From positions 1 to 6,585 of the forward strand of contig JAEDML010000070.1 of assembly GCA_016303035.1 (NCBI GenBank): a DNA stretch of 6,585 nt. The letters are read 5' to 3'. Both the position numbers and the translations under genes were made by a program. Shown piece after piece: positions 1 through 5,622 of the stretch; the first letter of the stretch is position 1; each line of letters begins with the position of its first letter. The notes beneath the pieces are model-generated. The model saw nothing but the letters and a program-made list of their open reading frames with translations, made no database searches and had not been told where the DNA came from. The DNA comes from Clostridiaceae bacterium (lineage in GTDB: Bacteria; Bacillota; Clostridia; Oscillospirales; Acutalibacteraceae).

Positions 1-9
1 GGTATAATA

Positions 10-17
10 AAGGAGGT
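10..17 (+). promoter_or_regulatory. Shine-Dalgarno site of rpsA
   Basis: The sequence AAGGAGGT is an essentially perfect anti-16S match. It ends 10 nt before the ATG at 28, a spacing slightly longer than usual. It fixes the start of the S1 gene and fits the very high expression expected of a ribosomal protein. The promoter is not resolvable because only 27 nt lie upstream. Confidence 0.85.
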
Positions 18-27
18 TATTAAAACC

Positions 28-1260
28 ATGTCGGAAAATTTACAACCGGTTGAAGAACAGACGGAGGTTAAAGAATCTGTTCAGAAGAGCTTCGAGGAAA
101 TGACGGATGAGGAAGCGTTCGAGGCTTCACTCAGCAGCTTAACAGGCGACCAGAAGGTTTGCGGTACAGTTATTGCTGTTAATCCTACCGAAATTACGGT
201 AGACATCGGCAGAGGCGTAACAGGCTATGTTACGGCAGCCGAATATTCTTCTGATCCCAATGTGAATCTGGTGGATGAAGTAAAGGTCGATGATAAGATT
301 AACCTTATCATAATGAAAATCAATGACCAGGAAGGAACCGCAATGCTTTCAAAGCGTCGTTACGATGCTATTGCCGGTTGGGACAATATAGTTGCCGCCA
401 AGGAATCCGGTGAAATAATTACGGGCTTTGTTAAGGATGTTATTAAGGGCGGCGTAGTCGCATACTCAAATAATGTCCGCGTATTTATTCCTGCTTCACA
501 GGCTACCGCTTCAAGAAACGATTCTCTTGAAGACCTTAAGGGCAAGGAGGTTTCTTTCCGTATTATTGAAATCGGCCGCGGCCATAGGGCGGTAGGCTCT
601 ATCCGCAGTGTGCTTCGCGAACAGAAAAAAGCCGCTGAAGATAAAATTTGGGCAAACATTGCTGTCGGCGACCGCTTTACAGGTACTGTTAAATCGCTTA
701 CAAGCTACGGCGCTTTTGTCGATATCGGCGGAGTAGACGGAATGATTCACATCTCTGAGCTTTCATGGCAGAGAATCAAGAATCCGTCGGAGGTTGTTCT
801 CGTAGGCGACACCGTTGAGGTTTATGTAAAGGCTATTGACACCGAAAAGCGTAAGATTTCTCTCGGCTATAAAAAGCCTGAGGAAAATCCGTGGGTGATT
901 TTTGAAAACACATATAATGTCGGCGATACCGTAAAGGTTACAATCGTAAGTATGACTACATACGGCGCATTCGCTCGCATAATCCCGGGAATCGACGGTC
1001 TTATCCACATCTCGCAGATTGCCAACAAGCATGTTGTAAAGCCGCAGGATGAGCTTACCGTAGGTCAGGAGGTTGATGCTAAGATTATAGCAGTCGACCC
1101 CGAAAAGAAGCGTGTAAGCCTTTCTATCCGCGCTTTGCTTGAACCCGAGGTTGCAGAGGAAGCTGTTAATACAGACGCCGCTGATGAAACGGTATATGAG
1201 GCTTCCGAAGAAACCGCTGCCGAAGCCGTAGCTGAAGAGGAAGCTCCCGCCGCAGAATAA
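28..1260 (+). CDS. rpsA: 30S ribosomal protein S1 (four S1 domains)
   Basis: This 410-residue protein is of the S1 type, which binds single-stranded mRNA and helps load it on the 30S subunit. Four OB-fold S1 repeats can be read at about residues 41-110, 127-196, 212-281 and 297-368. Repeats 3 and 4 are the most canonical, with TSYGAFVDIGGVDGMIHISE (225-244) and TTYGAFARIIPGIDGLIHIS (310-329). Repeat 2 carries the usual VFIPASQ (152-158). The first 40 residues are acidic, and residues 371-410 form a low-complexity Glu/Ala tail. The length and four-repeat layout match Firmicutes S1 proteins rather than the six-repeat E. coli form. In many Clostridia S1 is fused to or follows IspH. Here it begins at its own ATG with a strong SD, so it is not fused. 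Whether ispH lies upstream cannot be seen. The gene ends in a terminator 30 nt after the stop. In low-GC Gram-positives the role of S1 in translation initiation is less certain than in E. coli. Confidence 0.95.
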   Translation: MSENLQPVEEQTEVKESVQKSFEEMTDEEAFEASLSSLTGDQKVCGTVIAVNPTEITVDIGRGVTGYVTAAEYSSDPNVNLVDEVKVDDKINLIIMKINDQEGTAMLSKRRYDAIAGWDNIVAAKESGEIITGFVKDVIKGGVVAYSNNVRVFIPASQATASRNDSLEDLKGKEVSFRIIEIGRGHRAVGSIRSVLREQKKAAEDKIWANIAVGDRFTGTVKSLTSYGAFVDIGGVDGMIHISELSWQRIKNPSEVVLVGDTVEVYVKAIDTEKRKISLGYKKPEENPWVIFENTYNVGDTVKVTIVSMTTYGAFARIIPGIDGLIHISQIANKHVVKPQDELTVGQEVDAKIIAVDPEKKRVSLSIRALLEPEVAEEAVNTDAADETVYEASEETAAEAVAEEEAPAAE

Positions 1261-1272
1261 GCTGCAGAATAA
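1249..1272 (+). repeat. 12-bp tandem duplication across the rpsA stop codon
   Basis: GCCGCAGAATAA (1249-1260) is followed directly by GCTGCAGAATAA (1261-1272), with one mismatch. Each copy reads Ala-Ala-Glu-stop in the rpsA frame, so the second copy supplies a second in-frame stop 12 nt downstream. It is probably a slippage duplication at the end of the Ala/Glu-rich tail. Confidence 0.8.
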
Positions 1273-1289
1273 AAAATTTACAGTAAAAC

Positions 1290-1322
1290 AAAAACCGGAA
1301 GGCTTAGCCTTTCGGTTTTTTT
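1290..1322. terminator. Bidirectional intrinsic terminator between convergent genes
   Basis: The arms 1290-1303 and 1307-1320 pair over 14 bp with one G-U (1298:1312) and a TTA loop (1304-1306). On the + strand the stem runs into a T tract (1316-1322), a classic Rho-independent terminator 30 nt after the rpsA stop. On the minus strand the same stem is followed by TTTTTGTTTT (complement of 1294-1285), so it can also end the minus-strand operon about 90 nt after its last stop codon at 1413. No better minus-strand terminator is visible in between. The + direction is near certain; the minus direction is inferred. Confidence 0.9.
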
Positions 1323-1342
1323 GTATGTAAAACAGTTTTTAA

Positions 1343-1386
1343 GAGCTTTACCGGCTTTTTGTTTTCTTTTTAGGCTCGGAAAGCTC
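1343..1386. repeat. Intergenic inverted repeat
   Basis: The left arm GAGCTTTaCCG (1343-1353) is complementary to the right arm CGGAAAGCTC (1377-1386). This gives 10 bp with one bulged base (1350), around a 23-nt spacer rich in T on the + strand. No U tract follows on either strand, so it is not an obvious terminator. It would sit in the 3' untranslated region of the minus-strand operon, where it could protect the 3' end. That role is inference only. Confidence 0.45.
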
Positions 1387-1412
1387 CGGATATATTGCTT
1401 CAAATAACGCCT

Positions 1413-1904
1413 TTAAAAAAGCATAGGAATAACATAGCTTATAAAGGAGGTTATTAGGCCAGCCGCCACAACGCCTGCCGCTATTATCGGAAAAGCGCGT
1501 CTTATACGCATATCAAGGACATCGGCAACCAATCCTCCGGTCCAGGCGCCCGTACCGGGAAGCGGAATTGCAACCAAAAGGAACAATCCCCAAAGCGTGT
1601 ATTTGCTGTTGCTCACCTCGACGCCTTTACGCTTTGCGCGCTCGTCAAGCCGAGTTACAAGATTACCAATTCCTTTGATTTTTTTGAGGGCTTCAAAGAT
1701 TTTCCGTATAAACAACAGTTCAAGCGGAATGGGAAGCAGATTTCCGATAACACAGATAGGAAAGGCAATATACCAGTCTATTCCCAAAATTGCGGCGGCG
1801 ATAAGTCCTCCGCGCAGTTCAAGAATAGGCAACAGCGATACGATAAAAACCACCATTTCGGGCGACATATGATTTCTTAAAAAATCGACGACATCGTTTA
1901 CCAT
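1413..1904 (-). CDS. COG2426-type small multi-drug export family membrane protein
   Basis: This 163-residue, very hydrophobic protein fits the Sm_multidrug_ex family (Pfam PF06695, COG2426). Family motifs are visible: LPILELRGG (25-33) at the end of the first hydrophobic segment, GNLLPIP (54-60), and AIPLPGTGAWTGG (112-124). The last is a Pro/Gly-rich re-entrant-looking stretch typical of the family. Hydrophobic segments lie at about 15-40, 44-66, 104-130 and 136-161. A basic cytosolic-type loop (67-101, many Lys/Arg) separates the two halves. The family name comes from an early export report, and the transported substrate is not established, so the name should be read as a family label. Translation starts at ATG 1904. 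The SD AGGGGG (1915-1920) is formed by the last two codons of the upstream gene, which ends only 7 nt away. It is the last gene of the minus-strand operon. Length is normal for the family. Confidence 0.85.
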   Translation of the reverse strand: MVNDVVDFLRNHMSPEMVVFIVSLLPILELRGGLIAAAILGIDWYIAFPICVIGNLLPIPLELLFIRKIFEALKKIKGIGNLVTRLDERAKRKGVEVSNSKYTLWGLFLLVAIPLPGTGAWTGGLVADVLDMRIRRAFPIIAAGVVAAGLITSFISYVIPMLF

Positions 1905-1911
1905 TTATATA

Positions 1912-2982
1912 TTACCCCCTAAGCGTGCTGAAAATATTACCTAAGTATTCCGAAACCGAAATTCCCTCTTTCGCCGGAACTACAAAAATGAATAAGCAAA
2001 GTACCGCGGCAGTAAGCAGGAGTACTATTGTAAGTATGAGAATGGCAAGATTCAAAGAGGAGCGCTTAGGGGTGTGAATCTGTTTTACAAACTCATCGTC
2101 ATCTAAAACATAGTCCTTTGTGTCGGTAGGATACCCGCCTTCGGCATAATAGCTTTTTTTGGTATATTTTACCCGTTTCGGCTCGGTATATATCTGCGAA
2201 GCCATTTTTTTATCCTCTTCGGTAGGCTCAGGCGCGGTGTTATCGTGCTCTGTTGTAAAAATCATACCGCCGCCTACCTCAACCTCGTTTTCCAACTGCT
2301 TATCGGCTTCGTCCTGCGGTTTATTATCGTAAGTTTCCGAATCCTCCGACGGGGTTGTAATAAACTGATATTCGTCAGTCTGCTGTGTATCGGCAGTCGT
2401 TTCGTTTTCTTCGGCAGACTCTGTTTCCGTTTCTTCTGAAACGGCTTCTGCTTTCTCATCAATTTCCGCAGTATCTGTATGCTGCGCTTTAAGCTGTGCA
2501 TTTTTTGCTTTTTCTTTAAGGGCAAGCGCGCTTAACTCCTCGATATACGGATGTATAAGCGAATGCATTATTGATTTACGCACATTTTTACTGTCGGTAA
2601 GTAAAATCATGGTTTGCGGTCCGCTTTCAATTATACAGCCGCCGAAATACCCCTCGCCCGTGACAAGGGGAGTAGAGCCGCCGATTATTTTAATTTCATC
2701 GTCTCCCGGTATGCCGTAGGACTTGTTGTTAATAACCGTAAGCTTTTTGTTTATTGCGTGGGCTACCGTTCCTATAATTCCGTCATTGCCGAAAAGACTG
2801 CCTATTACTATTATTACCCTGCTTCTTGAAACTCCTCTGGCAAGCATATGTATAAAGCTTTTTTGGTCGCTTACCTTGTCTGTCAGCAATCTCATACGGC
2901 AGCAGCCGCACAAATTAAATTCAAGCTCAAAATCGGTACTTGTCTTGTAATAAATAATGTCAACCTTAATATTCTCAAACAT
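1912..2982 (-). CDS. Membrane-anchored protein with degenerate CinA-N/MoCF-like domain
   Basis: I do not recognise this 356-residue protein as a named family, but three parts are clear. (1) Residues 1-150 form a globular domain. SRVIIVIGSLFGNDG (54-68) followed by VAHAINKKL (73-81) tracks the CinA N-terminal pattern 'sDvVi-tGGLGPT-DD ... vAkal-rpl'. IPGDDEIK ... GGCIIESGPQTMILLTD (91-130) and the ending IHPYIEEL (143-150) resemble the later 'gtApG ... i-lLPG-P-Em ... v-PyL' region. The GGLGPTxDD signature is altered to GSLFGNDG, so substrate binding may be lost or changed. (2) Residues 151-300 form a long, low-complexity Glu/Asp/Thr/Gln-rich linker, probably disordered. (3) KRSS precedes one hydrophobic helix at about 310-335, leaving about 20 residues at the C-terminus. 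There is no signal peptide, so the domain is predicted cytosolic with the tail outside. A CGCC cluster lies at 25-28, with another Cys at 116. The start has an ideal SD, 15 nt after the sortase gene. The domain assignment is from pattern reading and needs a structure or profile search. Confidence 0.75.
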   Translation of the reverse strand: MFENIKVDIIYYKTSTDFELEFNLCGCCRMRLLTDKVSDQKSFIHMLARGVSRSRVIIVIGSLFGNDGIIGTVAHAINKKLTVINNKSYGIPGDDEIKIIGGSTPLVTGEGYFGGCIIESGPQTMILLTDSKNVRKSIMHSLIHPYIEELSALALKEKAKNAQLKAQHTDTAEIDEKAEAVSEETETESAEENETTADTQQTDEYQFITTPSEDSETYDNKPQDEADKQLENEVEVGGGMIFTTEHDNTAPEPTEEDKKMASQIYTEPKRVKYTKKSYYAEGGYPTDTKDYVLDDDEFVKQIHTPKRSSLNLAILILTIVLLLTAAVLCLFIFVVPAKEGISVSEYLGNIFSTLRG

Positions 2983-2988
2983 TATAAA

Positions 2989-2996
2989 ACTCCTTT
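2989..2996 (-). promoter_or_regulatory. Shine-Dalgarno site of the CinA-N-like gene
   Basis: On the minus strand AAAGGAGT lies 6 nt before the ATG at 2982, the best-placed ribosome binding site in the minus-strand operon. It starts right after the sortase stop codon (2998-3000). It settles the start and suggests that this product is translated efficiently in its own right rather than only by coupling. Confidence 0.8.
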
Positions 2997-2997
2997 C

Positions 2998-3933
2998 TCA
3001 GTACGGAAATTCAAGACCGCGGTCATCGTACCACTTTTTAGGATAGCGGGCGCTTTTATTGACCGACGCCCCTGAAGTATCCACCTGCGTAGATTCGCCG
3101 TCCCGTGTTTTCCTGGCCATTATTACAAGTCTTGCATTGTCAAAATCATTACAGCAGGTAATCAGCGTAATTATACGGTCACCGTTCTGTACGCCGACAC
3201 CGGTGTTTATTATACTTCGCTGATACGCTTCATCAGCCCAAGACTTAAAATCTTCATCGTCATAGAACGAATTTCTTGATATATTGTAAATGTAACCGTT
3301 ATCATCGCTTTTTGAAGCGTTAAGTATAAAAACGGAATAAATTTTATAAGTTCCGCTGTCATACAGCGTTGAAAAGTCAATAGTGGGATTTTCCTTGTAA
3401 AAAGCGAGCGATTTATAGTTTTTCAGGGTTCCGAACATTGAGCCGTCCTTCATATTATGCCCGTAAATTACAAGGTTTGAGTCGGTTTTGTCCTGTGTTA
3501 CCTGATTTTTAGAATCAAAAAACAGTGCGCCGTGGCTGCTGCTTTCCCTTTTTTGGTTGTGATTAAGGTAAAAGCTGTTGTTTTCCGCCTGATAAATAGG
3601 ATTATCCACATTAGTTCCGCCTATGGTAATCCAACCCTTAAAATCGGGATTTTCGGTAAGCAATAAGCTGTTACGGTCTGTGCTCGCGGTCTCTGCGGCG
3701 CTTTCGACGCTATGCCAAATATCGCGGCTGCGGTCTACTATTGAATTTTGTTTTGCGGTGTTTATAAAATAAAATGAAATGTAAACGGCTGATACAATCA
3801 TAGTAACGAACGATACAATGAAAATGACTTTAATTAAAATCTGCTTTAAATTATCCTTTCTGTTTGGTATGAACGATACATATATATGATTGAAAAACCG
3901 ACCTAATACACCGTCTTTATTCATTAGCTTCAT
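2998..3933 (-). CDS. srtB: Class B sortase
   Basis: This 311-residue protein is a cysteine transpeptidase that would attach surface proteins to peptidoglycan or build pili. It has a cytosolic N-terminal stretch (1-32, basic NRKDNLKQ at 24-31) and one membrane helix (about 33-56). The extracellular catalytic domain begins with the SrtB-like NPDFKGWITIGGTNVDNPIYQ region (about 95-115). Catalytic residues are visible: His159 in IYGHNM, Cys260 in TLITC, and Arg268 in NARLVIMARK. NHN...HGALFFD (124-140) also fits class B. Oddities are a second cysteine right after the catalytic one (Cys260-Cys261) and a C-terminal tail of about 35 residues beyond the last strand, ending in WYDDRGLEFPY. No sortase substrate with a sorting signal is encoded in the window. 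ATG 3933 is preceded by AAAGAG about 11 nt upstream and overlaps pncC by 17 nt. An alternative ATG at 3924 would shorten the protein by 3 residues. Confidence 0.92.
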   Translation of the reverse strand: MKLMNKDGVLGRFFNHIYVSFIPNRKDNLKQILIKVIFIVSFVTMIVSAVYISFYFINTAKQNSIVDRSRDIWHSVESAAETASTDRNSLLLTENPDFKGWITIGGTNVDNPIYQAENNSFYLNHNQKRESSSHGALFFDSKNQVTQDKTDSNLVIYGHNMKDGSMFGTLKNYKSLAFYKENPTIDFSTLYDSGTYKIYSVFILNASKSDDNGYIYNISRNSFYDDEDFKSWADEAYQRSIINTGVGVQNGDRIITLITCCNDFDNARLVIMARKTRDGESTQVDTSGASVNKSARYPKKWYDDRGLEFPY

Positions 3934-4438
3934 TACTTAAATATTCTCTTTCAATATATTTGTTTATAAGGGAAAAAACTTCAAAAACCGTTGTTTCGCG
4001 TATAAAATTACGGGATTCGGGTTCTATATTCAGCTTTTTAACATATACTGATTCTGTATCGGCAAGCGCGATATAAACCGTTCCGGGATTCTTGCCCTCG
4101 GACCCTGTAGGTCCTGCAACGCCTGTTACCGAAACGCCTATATCGGAATCGGCAAGAATGCGAACCTTGGCCGCCATTTCTCCGGCGGTTTGTCGGCTTA
4201 CGGCGCCGTACTGTGAAAGGGTTGCCTGTCTCACTCTTAAAATCTTATGCTTCATTTTAAGAGAATATGAGGCAATACCCAGCTCGAACACCGAAGAAAC
4301 TCCGGCTACCGAGGTGATATATTCCGCAACCATACCGCCCGTGCAGGACTCTGCGGTTGAAACCGTTAAACCGAATTTTTTAAGAAGCTCTACCGTTTTT
4401 TCGGCAGACTGATATAATTCGTTATTCGTAATAAACAT
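3917..4438 (-). CDS. pncC: Nicotinamide-nucleotide amidohydrolase (CinA C-terminal type)
   Basis: This 173-residue protein corresponds to the stand-alone CinA C-terminal domain. It hydrolyses nicotinamide mononucleotide to nicotinate mononucleotide and ammonia, part of NAD recycling in the cytosol. Family motifs appear in order: TAESCTGG (28-35, catalytic Ser31), GIASYSLKMK (54-63, with Lys63 at the conserved lysine position), YGAVS (77-81), DIGVSVTGVAGPTGS (99-113), and PGTVYIAL (118-125). The usual Asn in 'YSN' is Leu60 here, a mild deviation. There is no N-terminal CinA (MoCF) domain. A degenerate version of that domain is encoded two genes downstream. The ATG at 4438 sits only 2 nt from its SD-like GAAAGG (4441-4446), which is tight, but no other start codon precedes the catalytic motif. 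It lies 11 nt after thiI and overlaps srtB by 17 nt. Confidence 0.93.
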   Translation of the reverse strand: MFITNNELYQSAEKTVELLKKFGLTVSTAESCTGGMVAEYITSVAGVSSVFELGIASYSLKMKHKILRVRQATLSQYGAVSRQTAGEMAAKVRILADSDIGVSVTGVAGPTGSEGKNPGTVYIALADTESVYVKKLNIEPESRNFIRETTVFEVFSLINKYIEREYLSNEANE

Positions 4439-4449
4439 ATCCTTTCGTA

Positions 4450-5619
4450 TTATTCGACGCAGGAAAAGACGGTGCCGCGGACAGCCCTGTCAACAAGTGC
4501 TTCTATATCAAGCTTAGCCTCCGCCGCCTTGCAGGATTCAAGCGTAGGTCTTGTTTTCGGGTGCTTGGGCGTAAATACCGTACAGCAATCCTCATAAGGC
4601 AAAATCGAAGTCTCAAACGCGTCGATTTTTCTCGATATTTTTATTATCTCCTCTTTATCCATTCCTATAAGCGGACGCAGAACCGGCATTTCTGTAACGC
4701 TGTCTGTCGAGACGATTGCCGGTAGGGTCTGGCTTGCAACCTGACCGAGACTTTCGCCGGTTATAAGTGCGAGACTGCCCGAATTTTGTGCGATTTTTTC
4801 AGCAATACGCATCATCATACGCCTCATAATAAGGGTGAAATAATCTTCGGGACAGCACTTTCCGATTTCCTCTTGAATTTCGGTAAACGGAACTATTCCG
4901 AGACTTATTCTGCCGCTGTAACGCGCCACCTTTGAAAGCAGGGTACGCACCTTTAATTCGGCGCGAGGGCTGGTATACGGGGGGCTTGCAAAATGAATGG
5001 CGTTAAGCCTTAATCCGCGCTTTGCCATGGTCCATGCGGCTACGGGGCTGTCAATCCCGCCCGATATCAAAATCGAAGCGCTGCCTGCGGTTCCTACGGG
5101 AAGACCGCCTGCGCCGTGAATTTGACCGGCCCTTATATAAGCCGCGTAATCCCTTACCTCTACCGTTATTATTTCATCCGGATTGTGAACGTCCACCGAA
5201 AGGTGAGGGAAAGCGTCAAGTAAGCATCCGCCGATTTCACAGCTGATTTCGGGGGATTTCATAGGAAAGGTTTTATCCGCCCGTTTTGATTCAACCTTGA
5301 AGGTTTTTATGTTTTCCATAACGGGACGCAGATATTCGACCGCCGTCTTTGAAATAGCTTCAATGTTTTTTTCGCAACAGCAAGCGCGGCTGAAGCCCGC
5401 TATACCGAAAATCAGCTTCACGCGTTCAAGCGCTTCTTCAAAATCAAAGTCCTCGTTTTCAGGCTCTACATAAATTGCGGACTGCGCTTTTCTTATATTG
5501 AATTCACCGAGGTCTGACAGTCTTCGGCGCATATTTTTAATAAGCGTGTCTTCAAAAGTACAGCGGTTCATACCCTTAAGGGCAAGCTCGCCGTTTTTTA
5601 TTAAAATAACCTCTTTCAT
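4450..5619 (-). CDS. thiI: tRNA 4-thiouridine synthase (tRNA sulfurtransferase) ThiI
   Basis: This 389-residue enzyme adenylates uridine 8 of tRNA and replaces its oxygen with sulfur delivered as persulfide. In some bacteria ThiI also supplies sulfur for the thiamine thiazole. The order is an N-terminal ferredoxin-like domain (1 to about 65, with the family opening IKNGELALKGMNR), a THUMP domain (about 66-165), and a PP-loop ATP pyrophosphatase domain. The PP-loop is SGGIDSP (186-192), followed by HFASPPYTS (209-217) and TGESLGQVASQT (287-298). The rhodanese domain of E. coli ThiI is absent, as in Bacillus ThiI. PYEDCCTVFTP (341-351) supplies the Cys pair in the region of the E. coli disulfide partner. 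A run of three cysteines (80-82) in the THUMP region is unusual. The start is ATG 5619, with AAGAAAGG (5628-5635) 8 nt upstream inside the end of the desulfurase gene. The 3-nt spacing implies translational coupling with its likely sulfur donor. Confidence 0.95.
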   Translation of the reverse strand: MKEVILIKNGELALKGMNRCTFEDTLIKNMRRRLSDLGEFNIRKAQSAIYVEPENEDFDFEEALERVKLIFGIAGFSRACCCEKNIEAISKTAVEYLRPVMENIKTFKVESKRADKTFPMKSPEISCEIGGCLLDAFPHLSVDVHNPDEIITVEVRDYAAYIRAGQIHGAGGLPVGTAGSASILISGGIDSPVAAWTMAKRGLRLNAIHFASPPYTSPRAELKVRTLLSKVARYSGRISLGIVPFTEIQEEIGKCCPEDYFTLIMRRMMMRIAEKIAQNSGSLALITGESLGQVASQTLPAIVSTDSVTEMPVLRPLIGMDKEEIIKISRKIDAFETSILPYEDCCTVFTPKHPKTRPTLESCKAAEAKLDIEALVDRAVRGTVFSCVE

Positions 5620-5622
5620 ATT

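Noticed and set aside
3..8. TATAAT, a perfect -10 hexamer, just before rpsA
   Set aside because: A start site about 7 nt downstream would fall inside the Shine-Dalgarno sequence and remove it, and any -35 element would lie outside the window. Probably part of an AT-rich leader.
360..1032. Several minus-strand reading frames opposite rpsA
   Set aside because: All are antisense to a certain ribosomal protein gene and show no motifs or ribosome binding sites.
1341..1370. Possible second + strand terminator (AAGAGC / GCTTTT stem followed by T-rich tract)
   Set aside because: The stem is 6 bp, mostly A-T with a G-U pair, far weaker than the hairpin at 1290-1322. It also competes with the inverted repeat at 1343-1386.
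2274..2525. 83-codon Lys-rich minus-strand reading frame
   Set aside because: It is the shifted frame of the GAA-rich acidic linker of the gene at 1912-2982. Its Lys/Arg bias is explained by that, and there is no SD.
4092..4412. 106-codon + strand reading frame opposite pncC
   Set aside because: Antisense shadow of a well-supported enzyme gene, with no SD and no recognisable motif.
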